A stretch of 32,736 nt of DNA from Streptomyces sp. MBT65 (GTDB lineage: Bacteria; Actinomycetota; Actinomycetes; Streptomycetales; Streptomycetaceae): contig NZ_JAENRY010000123.1 of the NCBI RefSeq assembly GCF_016612545.1, forward strand, positions 1 to 32,736. The letters run 5' to 3'. The notes beneath the pieces were generated by a model. It worked only from the letters and a program-made list of their open reading frames with translations. It was not told where the DNA came from and searched no databases. Within the stretch, counting starts at the first letter, position 1. Every line of letters begins with the position of its first letter. The translations under genes were made by a program, and so were the position numbers. Below, in pieces: positions 7,583-16,004 of this stretch.

Positions 7583-8772
7583 TGAACGACTCTTCCTGGG
7601 GGGCACCGCCACAAGCCGGGTACTGGGGGCCGTCCGACCAGGGGCCTGTCCAGGGGGCTGCCCCGGCGGGTCCCACGTACGATGCGCCTGAGGCGCAGCA
7701 GACTCGCCCCATGCCCATCGTGCCCGACGAGCCCGCATACGGCGGACACCAGGATGACGACCGGGGGGCCGCTCGGCTGAGCGGCCCCTTGTTCCGCGAC
7801 GAGACGCAGCAGCCGCCGTACGACGTACGGCAGTCGCCGTCGTACGACCCGCGGACGCAGCCCTCTGACATGCCGCAGGCGCAGCCCTACGGGGCGGTGC
7901 CGCAGAATCCGGAGCCCATGCCCGACGTCCCGCCACCGGCGCCCGCCCCGCAGAAGAAGAGCGCGGGCCGGGACCTGGGTGCGGCCATAGGGGTCGGGGT
8001 CGGGCTCGCCGTGGTGATCGTGGCCTCCCTCTTCGTGGTGAAGGCCGCGTTCGTCGGAGTGATAGCGGTCGCCGTCGTGGTCGGTCTGTGGGAGCTCACC
8101 TCGCGGCTCCAGGAGCGCAAGGGCATCAAGGCGCCCCTCGTGCCCCTGGCGGTCGGCGGTGCGGCGATGGTCGTCGCCGGATACGTCCGGGGTGCCGAGG
8201 GCGCCTGGGTCGCGATGGCGCTCACGGCGCTCGCCGTCCTCGTCTGGCGGATGACGGAGCCGCCGGAGGGCTACCTCAAGGACGTCACGGCGGGCGTCTT
8301 CGCGGCGTTCTACGTGCCGTTCCTGGCCACGTTCGTCGCCCTGATGCTCACCGCCGACGACGGCGCCTGGCGGGTCCTGACGTTCCTGCTGCTGACCGTC
8401 GTCAGCGACACCGGGGCGTACGCCATCGGCTGGCGCTTCGGCACGCACAAGCTCGCCCCGCGCATCAGCCCCGGAAAGACCCGCGAGGGACTGTTCGGAG
8501 CGGTGTCCTTCGCGATGGTGGCGGGCGCGCTGTGCATGCAGTTCCTGATCGACGACGGCAGCTGGTGGCAGGGCCTCGTCCTGGGCCTCGCGGTCGCGGC
8601 CAGCGCCACGCTGGGCGACCTCGGCGAGTCCATGATCAAGCGGGACCTCGGCATCAAGGACATGGGCACGCTGTTGCCGGGCCACGGCGGCATCATGGAC
8701 CGCCTGGACTCCCTGTTGCCGACGGCGCCGGTGGTGTGGTTGCTGTTGGTGCTGTTCGTCGGCTCCGGCTGA
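7582..8772 (+). CDS. cdsA: phosphatidate cytidylyltransferase (CDP-diglyceride synthase)
   Basis: CdsA makes CDP-diacylglycerol from CTP and phosphatidic acid at the membrane, the entry point to phospholipids. The 396-residue protein starts with about 130 cytoplasmic residues rich in Pro, Gln and Tyr (PYDVRQSPSYDPRTQPSDMPQAQPYG), an extension typical of actinobacterial forms and absent in Escherichia coli. Behind it are about eight membrane segments, beginning with GAAIGVGVGLAVVIVASLFVV. The family signature is at about 350-376 (SMIKRDLGIKDMG and LPGHGGIMDRLDS), and SDTGAYAIGWRFG lies at about 275-287. It overlaps the stop of frr by one base. Confidence 0.96.
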   Translation: MNDSSWGAPPQAGYWGPSDQGPVQGAAPAGPTYDAPEAQQTRPMPIVPDEPAYGGHQDDDRGAARLSGPLFRDETQQPPYDVRQSPSYDPRTQPSDMPQAQPYGAVPQNPEPMPDVPPPAPAPQKKSAGRDLGAAIGVGVGLAVVIVASLFVVKAAFVGVIAVAVVVGLWELTSRLQERKGIKAPLVPLAVGGAAMVVAGYVRGAEGAWVAMALTALAVLVWRMTEPPEGYLKDVTAGVFAAFYVPFLATFVALMLTADDGAWRVLTFLLLTVVSDTGAYAIGWRFGTHKLAPRISPGKTREGLFGAVSFAMVAGALCMQFLIDDGSWWQGLVLGLAVAASATLGDLGESMIKRDLGIKDMGTLLPGHGGIMDRLDSLLPTAPVVWLLLVLFVGSG

Positions 8773-8812
8773 AAGGCCGCCACAGAACCAGCTGACCTGC
8801 GGTTTTGCGTAC

Positions 8813-8847
8813 GAGGGGCTCGTTGTCCACAGGGCGGCGAGTCCCTC
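8813..8847 (+). terminator. hairpin after cdsA
   Basis: GAGGGGCTCG (8813-8822) pairs with CGAGTCCCTC (8838-8847) with one wobble around a 15-base loop; flanking CGTAC and GTATG may extend it. It likely ends the pyrH-frr-cdsA transcript before rlmN. Confidence 0.45.
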
Positions 8848-8875
8848 TTCGTATGTCTGCGACACTGGTAGGGCC

Positions 8876-9982
8876 ATGCCTAAGCCCGGAGAACTCACAT
8901 TCGTCGCCCCCCGCGGAGCCCAGAAGCCGCCGCGGCACCTTGCCGATCTCACGCCCGCGGAGCGCAAGGAAGCCGTCGCCGCGATCGGGGAGAAGCCGTT
9001 TCGCGCCAAGCAGCTCTCGCAGCACTACTTCGCGCGCCTCGCGCACGACCCGGCGGAGTGGACCGACATCCCCGCCGGTTCACGCGCCAAGCTGCAGGAA
9101 GCGCTGCTTCCTGAGCTGATGACCGTCGTACGGCATCTGTCGACCGACCAGGAGACCACCCGCAAGACGCTGTGGCGGCTGTTCGACGGGACGCTCGTCG
9201 AGTCCGTGCTGATGCGGTACCCGGACCGGGTCACCATGTGCATCAGCTCGCAGGCGGGCTGCGGGATGAACTGCCCGTTCTGCGCGACCGGTCAGGCCGG
9301 CCTGGACCGCAATCTCTCCACCGGCGAGATCGTGCACCAGATCGTGGACGGCATGCGGGCGCTGCGCGACGGCGAGATCCCGGGCGGTCCCGCCCGCCTC
9401 TCCAACATCGTCTTCATGGGCATGGGCGAGCCCCTCGCCAACTACAAGCGGGTCGTCCAGTCCATCCGCGCCCTCACCGACCCGGAGCCGGACGGCCTCG
9501 GCCTCTCGCAGCGCGGGATCACCGTCTCGACGGTCGGACTGGTCCCGGCGATCCACCGCTTCTCCGACGAGGGCTTCAAGTGCCGCCTCGCGATCTCGCT
9601 GCACGCGCCCGATGACGACCTGCGCGACACCCTGGTCCCCGTCAACACCCGGTGGAAGGTCCGCGAGGTCCTCGACGCCGGTTGGGAGTACGCGGCGAAG
9701 TCGGGACGTCGGCTGTCCATCGAGTACGCGCTGATCCGCGACATCAACGACCAGGCGTGGCGCGGCGACCGGCTCGGCCGCCTCCTCAAGGGCAAGCCCG
9801 TGCACGTCAACCTGATCCCGCTGAACCCGACGCCGGGCTCGAAGTGGACGGCCTCCCGCCCCGAGGACGAGAAGGCGTTCGTCGAGGCCATCGCGGCCCA
9901 TGGGGTGCCGGTCACCGTCCGGGACACCCGTGGCCAGGAGATCGACGGAGCGTGCGGTCAGCTCGCGGCCACCGAGAGGTAA
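8876..9982 (+). CDS. rlmN: dual-specificity rRNA/tRNA adenine-C2 methyltransferase RlmN
   Basis: A radical-SAM enzyme that methylates C2 of A2503 in 23S rRNA and A37 of some tRNAs. In 368 residues it shows the [4Fe-4S] cluster motif CGMNCPFC (Cys129, Cys133, Cys136), the resolving-type cysteine in MCISSQAGC (Cys122) and the C-terminal methyl-carrier cysteine in GACGQLA (about residue 360). NIVFMGMGEPLANY is the SAM-binding GEP motif, and the N-terminal helical domain (KPPRHLADLTPAERKEAVAAIGEKPFRAKQLSQHYF) binds RNA. None of the features of Cfr resistance enzymes were recognised, and its core chromosomal position supports RlmN. The gene stands alone, 103 bp after cdsA; its ribosome binding site is weak. 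Confidence 0.96.
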   Translation: MPKPGELTFVAPRGAQKPPRHLADLTPAERKEAVAAIGEKPFRAKQLSQHYFARLAHDPAEWTDIPAGSRAKLQEALLPELMTVVRHLSTDQETTRKTLWRLFDGTLVESVLMRYPDRVTMCISSQAGCGMNCPFCATGQAGLDRNLSTGEIVHQIVDGMRALRDGEIPGGPARLSNIVFMGMGEPLANYKRVVQSIRALTDPEPDGLGLSQRGITVSTVGLVPAIHRFSDEGFKCRLAISLHAPDDDLRDTLVPVNTRWKVREVLDAGWEYAAKSGRRLSIEYALIRDINDQAWRGDRLGRLLKGKPVHVNLIPLNPTPGSKWTASRPEDEKAFVEAIAAHGVPVTVRDTRGQEIDGACGQLAATER

Positions 9983-10018
9983 TCTTCACCCGTACGACCT
10001 GTACGTACATCTTCATAT

Positions 10019-10108
10019 CCGACAGGGGAGCGCGCAGCGCTGAGAGTGCGGCAATCGGGCCGCAGACCCTCTGAACCTCGCCCAGGTCATTCTGGGTAGG
10101 AAGTTCGG
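10019..10108 (+). promoter_or_regulatory. TPP riboswitch (THI element)
   Basis: The conserved core is present in order: CAGGGGAGC, GCTGAGAG, then ACCCTCTGAACCT, then a CCCAG/CTGGG arm ending in GGGTAGGAAG. CCGA (10019-10022) can pair with TCGG (10105-10108) to close helix P1. It stands directly before thiB. AGGAAG at 10098-10103 lies inside the aptamer and is the only Shine-Dalgarno-like sequence ahead of the GTG at 10117, so ligand binding could block translation initiation. No intrinsic terminator follows. Confidence 0.93.
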
Positions 10109-10116
10109 TCATCACC

Positions 10117-11196
10117 GTGAACACCAAGAAGTACTGTGCTGTCCTCGTCGGCCTCGGCCTGGTCACGCTCTCCGCGTGCGGGTCGGGGTCGGACGGGAGC
10201 AGCGGCTCCGGATCCGACAAGACCGTCACGCTCGTCAGCCACGACTCGTGGGCCGTCTCGAAGAGCGTCCTCAAGGACTTCGAGAAGCAGTCCGGCTACA
10301 CCGTCAAGGTCCTCAAGGACGGCGACGCCGGGCAGGCCGTCAACAAGGCGATCCTCACCAAGGACAACCCCCAGGGCGACGTCTTCTTCGGCGTCGACAA
10401 CACCCTGCTCTCCCGCGCGCTCGACAACGGCCTCTTCCAGTCCTACGACGCGAAGGGCTCCGCCACCGTCAAGCCCGCGTACCGCGTCGACGGGGCCAAG
10501 CACCGGGTCACGCCCATCGACACCGGCGACATCTGCGTCAACTACGACAAGGCCTACTTCAGCAAGCACAAGCTGACCCCGCCGACCTCGTTCGCGGACC
10601 TCGTCAAGCCGGAGTACAAGAACCTCCTCGTCACCGAGAACGCCGCGACCTCCTCACCCGGCCTCGGCTTCCTGCTCGGCAGCGCGGCCCAGTACGGCGA
10701 CGACGGCTGGCAGGCGTACTGGAAGAAGCTCCAGGCGAACGGCGTGAAGGTCGTCGACGGCTGGGAGCAGGCCTACGACCAGGAGTTCTCCGGTTCGGCC
10801 GGCGGCAAGAAGGCGGGCGGCGACCGGCCGCTCGTCGTGTCGTACGCCTCCTCGCCGCCCGCCGAGGTCATCTACGCCGACCCGAAGCCGACCACCGCGC
10901 CCACCGGGGTGTCGTACGGCACCTGCTTCCGGCAGACCGAGTACGCGGGACTGCTCAGCAACGCCAGGAACACCAAGGGCGGCAAGGCCTTCATCGACTT
11001 CCTGCTGACCAAGGAGTTCCAGCAGGACATGCCGCTCAACATGTTCGTGTACCCGGTGATCGAAGGCGCCCAGGTGCCGCAGGAGTTCGTCGAGTACGGT
11101 CGCCAGGCCCCGGATCCCGAGACCATGGCCCCCGCGAAGATCGCCGCCAACCGGGACCAGTGGGTCAAGTCGTGGACCTCGCTCGTACTGAAGTAA
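10117..11196 (+). CDS. thiB: thiamine ABC transporter, substrate-binding lipoprotein
   Basis: 359 residues starting at GTG 10117. The N-terminus KKYCAVLVGLGLVTLSAC is a lipoprotein signal with lipobox LSAC, so Cys21 becomes the lipidated first residue and the protein sits on the outer face of the membrane. The body is a type II periplasmic-binding fold of the thiamin/Fe3+ group (VTLVSHDSWAVSKSVLKDFEKQSGYTVKVL, then DVFFGVDNTLLSRALDNGLF and PIDTGDICVNYDKAYF). Its place behind a TPP riboswitch and ahead of a fused two-unit permease and an ATPase supports thiamine or a thiamine phosphate as ligand. It overlaps the assigned start of thiP by 25 bp. Confidence 0.95.
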   Translation: MNTKKYCAVLVGLGLVTLSACGSGSDGSSGSGSDKTVTLVSHDSWAVSKSVLKDFEKQSGYTVKVLKDGDAGQAVNKAILTKDNPQGDVFFGVDNTLLSRALDNGLFQSYDAKGSATVKPAYRVDGAKHRVTPIDTGDICVNYDKAYFSKHKLTPPTSFADLVKPEYKNLLVTENAATSSPGLGFLLGSAAQYGDDGWQAYWKKLQANGVKVVDGWEQAYDQEFSGSAGGKKAGGDRPLVVSYASSPPAEVIYADPKPTTAPTGVSYGTCFRQTEYAGLLSNARNTKGGKAFIDFLLTKEFQQDMPLNMFVYPVIEGAQVPQEFVEYGRQAPDPETMAPAKIAANRDQWVKSWTSLVLK

Positions 11197-12872
11197 CCGA
11201 GGCAGCGGAAGCAGTCGAAGCGGCGCCGCGGAAGGCCTCCCGTAAGGGCGGCGCGACACGGCTCGGCCTCATGGCCCTGCCCGTCGCGTTCTTCGCGGTG
11301 TTCTTCGCCTACCCCGTCGCGGCCATCGTCGGACGGGGCCTCAAGGCCGACGGCGCCTGGCAGTTGGGCCGGATCGGGGACGTGCTGGCCCAGTCCGACA
11401 TCCGGCACGTCCTGTGGTTCACCACCTGGCAGGCGCTCGCGTCCACCGCGCTCACGCTGCTGATCGCGCTCCCCGGCGCGTATGTCTTCGCGCGCTTCGA
11501 CTTCCCGGGGAGGCACGTGCTGCGGGCCGTCGTGACGGTCCCCTTCGTGCTGCCGACGGTCGTCGTCGGTACGGCCTTCCTCGCGCTCGTCGGCCGGGGC
11601 GGACTCCTCGACGACCTGTGGGGCGTACGGCTGGACACCACCGTGTGGGCCATCCTGCTCGCGCACGTCTTCTTCAACTACGCGGTCGTCGTACGGACGG
11701 TGGGCGGCCTCTGGGCCCAGCTCGACCCGCGTCAGGAGGAGGCCGCGCGGATGCTCGGCGCCTCCCGGCACCGGGCCTGGCGGCAGGTGACGCTGCCCGC
11801 GCTCGCACCCGCCGTGGCCGCCGCCGCGCTGATGGTCTTCCTCTTCACCTTCACCTCCTTCGGTGTGGTGCAGATCCTCGGCGGCCCGACCTTCTCGACC
11901 CTCGAAGTGGAGATCTACCGCCAGACCTCGGAGATCTTCGACCTCGCCACGGCGGCGGTGCTGACGATCGTCCAGTTCGTCGCGGTCGGCACGATCCTCG
12001 CCGTGCACGCCTGGACCGTACGACGACGGGAGACGGCCCTACGGCTGGTCGACCCCTCGGTGACCGCCCGCCGCCCGCGGGGAGCGGGCCAGTGGTCCCT
12101 GCTCGCCGGAGTCCTCGTCTCGATCCTCCTGCTGCTCGTGCTGCCCCTTGCCGTGCTGGTCCAACGCTCGCTCGACACACCGGACTTCGGCTACTACCGG
12201 GCACTGACCCACGACGACGGCGGCACTTTCCTCGTCCCGCCGATCGCCGCGGTCGGCAACTCGCTGGAGTACGCCGCCGCCGCCACCGCCATCGCCGTGG
12301 TGATCGGCGGACTCGCCGCCGCGGCCCTGACCCGGCGCGATGCCGGGCGGCTGGTGCGGGGCTTCGACGCGCTGCTGATGCTGCCGCTCGGGGTGTCGGC
12401 GGTGACCGTCGGCTTCGGGTTCCTGATCTCGCTCGACAAACCCCCGCTGGACCTGCGGAGTTCATGGATCCTGGTGCCGCTCGCGCAGGCGCTGGTGGGC
12501 GTCCCCTTCGTCGTACGGACCATGCTGCCCGTGCTGCGGGCGGTGGACGGGCGGCTGCGCGAGGCGGCGGCCGTGCTCGGGGCCTCGCCCTGGCGGGTGT
12601 GGCGCGAGGTCGATCTGCCTCTCGTACGGCGGGCGTTGCTGATCGCCGCCGGGTTCGCGTTCGCGGTGTCGCTGGGGGAGTTCGGGGCGACCGTGTTCAT
12701 CGCGCGGCCCGACAACCCGACCCTGCCGGTCGCGGTGGCCCGGCTGCTGTCCCGGCCCGGTGATCTCAACTACGGCCAGGCGATGGCCCTTTCGACGATT
12801 CTGATGGTGGTGTGCGCGGTGGCCCTGCTGGTCCTCGAGCGGCTGCGCACGGACCGGACGGGGGAGTTCTAG
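11172..12872 (+). CDS. thiP: thiamine ABC transporter, permease
   Basis: 566 residues from GTG 11172; the start is not certain because no good ribosome binding site precedes it, and a frame open far upstream within thiB gives no better choice. Two homologous halves of about six membrane segments each are fused, as in ThiP and the FbpB-type iron permeases. Each half has an EAA loop that contacts the ATPase: EEAARMLGASRHRAWRQVTLP at about 190-210 and REAAAVLGASPWRVWREVDLP at about 463-483. The first membrane segment is LGLMALPVAFFAVFFAYPVAAIVG. Coupled to thiB by overlap and followed directly by thiQ. Confidence 0.95.
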   Translation: MDLARTEVTEAAEAVEAAPRKASRKGGATRLGLMALPVAFFAVFFAYPVAAIVGRGLKADGAWQLGRIGDVLAQSDIRHVLWFTTWQALASTALTLLIALPGAYVFARFDFPGRHVLRAVVTVPFVLPTVVVGTAFLALVGRGGLLDDLWGVRLDTTVWAILLAHVFFNYAVVVRTVGGLWAQLDPRQEEAARMLGASRHRAWRQVTLPALAPAVAAAALMVFLFTFTSFGVVQILGGPTFSTLEVEIYRQTSEIFDLATAAVLTIVQFVAVGTILAVHAWTVRRRETALRLVDPSVTARRPRGAGQWSLLAGVLVSILLLLVLPLAVLVQRSLDTPDFGYYRALTHDDGGTFLVPPIAAVGNSLEYAAAATAIAVVIGGLAAAALTRRDAGRLVRGFDALLMLPLGVSAVTVGFGFLISLDKPPLDLRSSWILVPLAQALVGVPFVVRTMLPVLRAVDGRLREAAAVLGASPWRVWREVDLPLVRRALLIAAGFAFAVSLGEFGATVFIARPDNPTLPVAVARLLSRPGDLNYGQAMALSTILMVVCAVALLVLERLRTDRTGEF

Positions 12873-12920
12873 ATGCCGCCGAACATGCCGCCGAACACGC
12901 CGCCGCATGTGCCGCCGAAC
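12873..12920 (+). repeat. four 12-bp tandem units at the thiQ start
   Basis: Units ATGCCGCCGAAC (twice), ACGCCGCCGCAT and GTGCCGCCGAAC stand in tandem and are followed by ATG at 12921. All are in frame, so the stretch offers four possible start codons (12873, 12885, 12909, 12921). Confidence 0.9.
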
Positions 12921-13946
12921 ATGCTGCTCAGTCTTGCGGGCGCGACCGTACGGTTCGGTGGGCGCCCGGTGCTGGACGCCGTGGACCTGGGCGTCACCGA
13001 GCACGAGATCGTGTGCGTGCTCGGCCCCAGCGGCAGCGGCAAGTCCACGCTGCTGCGGGCGGTCGCCGGGCTCCAACCCCTGGACTCCGGGCGGGTGTTG
13101 CTCGACGGCCGGGACCAGGCGACCGTGCCCGCGCACAAGCGGGGGGTGGGCCTGATGTTCCAGGACCATCAGCTGTTCGCGCAGCGGGACGTGGCCGGCA
13201 ACGTCTCCTTCGGGCTGCGCATGCACGGAGCGTCCAGGCGGCAACAGGACACCCAGGTCGGCGAGTTGCTCGACCTCGTCGGACTGCCGGGTGCCGCCCG
13301 CCGGGCCGTCGCGGGGCTGTCCGGTGGTGAGCAGCAACGGGTGGCGCTCGCCCGCGCCCTCGCGCCCCGCCCCCGGCTCCTCATGCTCGACGAACCGCTC
13401 GGCCAGCTCGACCGGTCACTGCGGGAGCGGCTGGTCGTCGAACTCCGCGAGCTCTTCGGCGCGTTGGGCACGACCGTGCTCGCGGTCACGCACGACCAGG
13501 GCGAGGCGTTCGCGCTCGCCGACCGGGTCGTGGTGATGCGGGACGGCCGGATCGCCCAGTCCGGTACGCCACTTGAGGTCTGGCAGCACCCCGCCGACGA
13601 GTTCGTGGCCCGCTTCCTCGGCTTCGACAACGTGGTGGAGGCCACGGTCGCCGGCGAGGCGGCCGACACTCCCTGGGGCAAGGTGCCGGTTCCGGAGGAC
13701 GCCCCCCAGGGCACCCGCCCGCTCCTCGTACGCCCCGCGGGCGTACGCCTGTTGCCCGCCGACGAGGGCCTGCGCTGCACGGTCGTCGCCCGCACCTTCA
13801 AGGGCACCCATGTCGCCGTACGACTGCAACCGGAGGACGCGCCGCGCCTGGAGGCGGCCTGCGCGCTGCGGGAGGCACCGGAGGTCGGGAGCGCGGTCGG
13901 GGTGGAGTTCGACGCCGCCGAGATCGTCGTACTCGGCGGCCTCTAG
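12873..13946 (+). CDS. thiQ: thiamine ABC transporter, ATP-binding protein
   Basis: 357 residues. The ATPase shows Walker A GPSGSGKST (51-59), Q-loop in GLMFQDHQLF, signature LSGGE (149-153), Walker B LLMLDEP (about 169-175) and the switch His in VTHDQGEAFALADRVVV. The last 100 or so residues (from DNVVEATVAGEA) form a C-terminal TOBE-like regulatory part. ATG 12873 follows the thiP stop without a gap. The first 16 residues are a repeat, MPPNMPPNTPPHVPPN, encoded by four near-identical 12-bp units; the ABC domain proper begins at MLLSLAGATVRFGG, whose ATG at 12921 may be the functional start. Confidence 0.94.
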   Translation: MPPNMPPNTPPHVPPNMLLSLAGATVRFGGRPVLDAVDLGVTEHEIVCVLGPSGSGKSTLLRAVAGLQPLDSGRVLLDGRDQATVPAHKRGVGLMFQDHQLFAQRDVAGNVSFGLRMHGASRRQQDTQVGELLDLVGLPGAARRAVAGLSGGEQQRVALARALAPRPRLLMLDEPLGQLDRSLRERLVVELRELFGALGTTVLAVTHDQGEAFALADRVVVMRDGRIAQSGTPLEVWQHPADEFVARFLGFDNVVEATVAGEAADTPWGKVPVPEDAPQGTRPLLVRPAGVRLLPADEGLRCTVVARTFKGTHVAVRLQPEDAPRLEAACALREAPEVGSAVGVEFDAAEIVVLGGL

Positions 13947-13956
13947 CGGACATGCG

Positions 13957-13989
13957 TGTGGCCCGTCCCCACGAACCGGACAGGCCACA
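13957..13989. terminator. hairpin shared by convergent thiQ and the LAETG surface-protein gene
   Basis: TGTGGCC-C-GTCC (13957-13968) pairs with GGAC-A-GGCCACA (13978-13989), a stem of 11 pairs with one mismatch and a 9-base loop. It lies between the stops of two convergent genes and can serve both directions. Confidence 0.7.
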
Positions 13990-14006
13990 GAGCAACAGCG
14001 GATGGA

Positions 14007-14696
14007 TCAGCGGCCGTTGGTCGCACCGCGACGGCGCATGCCGTAGTAGACGGCTCCGCCGCCCGCGATGACGAAGGCGCCCGCGATACCGGCGATCATG
14101 CCGGTGTTGGAGTTGGCACCGGTCTCGGCGAGGTTCGAGGAACCGGCCGCCGGGGACGGCGCGTTGTCCGTCGTCGTCGCGGGAGCGGTGCTGCTGCTCT
14201 CCGTGGCCGACGGGGTCGGGGTGTCGGACTCGGCCGGGGTCGAGGCGCTGTCCGAGGGGGCGGGAGTGGTCTCGCTCGGAGTCGGGGACGGGCTGGGTGA
14301 CTCCGTCGCGCAGGCCTTGGACGGGGTGGTCAGGTTCGGCTTGATGTCGGCGTTGACCTGCTTGCCGGCCACGACGCGGACGCGGTACGTGGCGTTCGGC
14401 TCCCAGTCCTCGGAGAAGGAGACGGATTCGCCGGTCGCCGAGCCCTTGACGGTCTGCGGTTCGCCGACCTGCCGGACGTCGCCACCGTTGTTCTCCAGGA
14501 ACACGGTGATGGTCGCCTCGACACCGGTGGCGTCCTTGTCGGTCACGGTGATGACACCCTTGGCGCCGTCACAGGTGGCTTCGGCGGAGAACTCGCCGAT
14601 GCTGCAGGCGAGCGCGTTGCCCGCGAATCCGAGCGTGAGCGCGGCCGAGGCGGACGCGACGCCGAGGATGCGTACGGAACGTCGAGATATGGACAC
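14007..14696 (-). CDS. LAETG-anchored cell-surface protein
   Basis: 229 residues from GTG 14696. A signal peptide (MSISRRSVRILGVASASAALTLGFAGNALA) is followed by a small beta-type domain of about 100 residues with two or more cysteines, then a Pro/Ser/Thr-rich stalk (PSPSPTPSETTPAPSDSASTP). The C-terminus has a sorting signal: LAETG, a hydrophobic segment (MIAGIAGAFVIAGGGAVYYG) and the basic tail MRRRGATNGR. LAxTG is recognised by class E sortases, which in Streptomyces anchor chaplins and other surface proteins, so this one is probably joined to peptidoglycan. What the exposed domain binds is unknown. AAGGG precedes the start. It is the last gene of its strand before the convergent thi operon and has its own promoter. 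Confidence 0.88.
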   Translation of the reverse strand: MSISRRSVRILGVASASAALTLGFAGNALACSIGEFSAEATCDGAKGVITVTDKDATGVEATITVFLENNGGDVRQVGEPQTVKGSATGESVSFSEDWEPNATYRVRVVAGKQVNADIKPNLTTPSKACATESPSPSPTPSETTPAPSDSASTPAESDTPTPSATESSSTAPATTTDNAPSPAAGSSNLAETGANSNTGMIAGIAGAFVIAGGGAVYYGMRRRGATNGR

Positions 14697-14791
14697 GTTT
14701 GCCCTTCACGGGATGTGCAACTGCGGGGGGTTTAGGGGGAGATGAGGCAGCAATTGAGGTGAGGCACCATCGCCCCCAGGAGTCTCACTGG

Positions 14792-14819
14792 TCTATAAGT
14801 GCTGCGTAAGCAGTGTCAA
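14792..14819 (-). promoter_or_regulatory. near-consensus promoter of the LAETG protein gene
   Basis: On the minus strand a perfect -35 box TTGACA (14819-14814) is followed after 16 bp by TATAGA (14797-14792). The spacer contains the inverted repeat CTGC-TTAC-GCAG. Such a close match to the housekeeping sigma consensus is rare in Streptomyces and suggests strong vegetative expression, with a leader of about 90 nt before the GTG. Confidence 0.75.
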
Positions 14820-14857
14820 TGCATATGCGGTGTGCGACAGTTGGCTTTACCTGCGTT

Positions 14858-15979
14858 TTACACTGCGAGGCGTTTCAATGCTTCCGGAGCGTCCTCGATC
14901 CGGTCAACGAGGGCGATACGGCTCTCCATCGACCGTTCCCGGGCAAGTGCACACAGCAGTGGCCATGCCGGCAGCCGCTCCGTCCAGTGCTCCCGGTCCA
15001 CGAGCACCATCGGCGTGGGCTCGCCGCGCGACGCGTAGTAGTTCGGCGTCGCGTTGTCGAAGATCTCCTGTACGGTCCCGGCCGCGCCCGGCAGAAACAC
15101 CACCCCCGCGTTCGAGCGGGCCAACAGGCCGTCCTCGCGGGTGGCGTTGGCGAAGTACTTCGCGATGTGCGAGGCGAAGGCGTTCGGCGGCTCATGGCCG
15201 TAGAACCAGGTCGGGATGCCGATCGACTGGTTGCCCTTGGGCCAGCGGGTGCGGACCTCGAAGGCGCTCTGCGCCCAGTCGGTGATGGAGGGGCTGAACG
15301 ACGGGGAGGCGGCGAGGAGTTCGCAGGCCTCCTCCAGCATCGCGTCCTCGTACGGCGCCGCGTACGCGCCCAGGTTGGCCGCCTCCATCGCGCCGGGCCC
15401 GCCGCCGGTCGCCACCGTGAGGCCGGACCGGCTCAACTCGCGGCCCAGGCGCGCGGCACCGGCGTAGGCCTCCGTCCCGCGTGCCATCGCGTGGCCGCCC
15501 ATGACGCCCACCACCCGTGCGCCGCGCAGGAGTTCGTCGAGGGCGTCGGAGACGGAGTCGTCGTGGACGGCGCGCAGCATCGACGCGTATATGTCGCCGT
15601 CCGCCTTGGTGCGCTGGAACCAGGCGTACGCGAGCGCGTCCGGTGTCTGCTCGTACCCCTTGTCGAGCGAGTCGAACAGCTCGTCCGGCGTGTAGAGACG
15701 GCCGCGGTAGGGGTCGAAGGGGAGGTGCGGGACGGGCGGGAAGACCAGGGCGCCGTCGGCGCGGACCTTCGCCGCCGCCTCCTCGCGCATCGGGCAGCCG
15801 AGGAAGACGGCGCCCGCGGTGTCCGTGGTGAGCAACTCCCGCGTACGGTCCGTCAGATCGACGCCCTGGACGCGGTGTCCGGCGAGGGTGCCGCGGGCCG
15901 AGACGGTCGCGTCGAAGTCCTCGACCGTCTCGATCTCGCGTTCGTCGTGGTGGGCCGCATGGGCCGGGCTCGTCTGCAC
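14858..15979 (-). CDS. LOG-family Rossmann-fold protein
   Basis: 373 residues from GTG 15979. The C-terminal two thirds have the LOG/lysine-decarboxylase-like fold: GVMGGHAMARGTEAYAGAARLGRELSRSGLTVATGGGPGAMEAANLGAY contains the GGGPGxMEAAN nucleotide-binding loop, and FLPGAAGTVQEIFDN is a form of PGGxGTxxE. True LOG proteins release cytokinin bases or ribose phosphate from nucleoside monophosphates; the variant PGAAGT loop and about 130 extra N-terminal residues (with LTDRTRELLTTDTAGAVFLGCPM) put this in a separate subgroup with unproven activity. It lies 25 bp behind the VOC gene, probably in one operon. A TAGCAT box 6 bp upstream of the GTG (15991-15986) could also give a leaderless transcript. 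Confidence 0.8.
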   Translation of the reverse strand: MQTSPAHAAHHDEREIETVEDFDATVSARGTLAGHRVQGVDLTDRTRELLTTDTAGAVFLGCPMREEAAAKVRADGALVFPPVPHLPFDPYRGRLYTPDELFDSLDKGYEQTPDALAYAWFQRTKADGDIYASMLRAVHDDSVSDALDELLRGARVVGVMGGHAMARGTEAYAGAARLGRELSRSGLTVATGGGPGAMEAANLGAYAAPYEDAMLEEACELLAASPSFSPSITDWAQSAFEVRTRWPKGNQSIGIPTWFYGHEPPNAFASHIAKYFANATREDGLLARSNAGVVFLPGAAGTVQEIFDNATPNYYASRGEPTPMVLVDREHWTERLPAWPLLCALARERSMESRIALVDRIEDAPEALKRLAV

Positions 15980-16004
15980 GCGCCCATGCTAGGCACCCGA
16001 CGGG

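Noticed and set aside
10176..11171. thiP starting far inside thiB
   Set aside because: The extra 332 codons are a frame shadow of thiB with no membrane segments.
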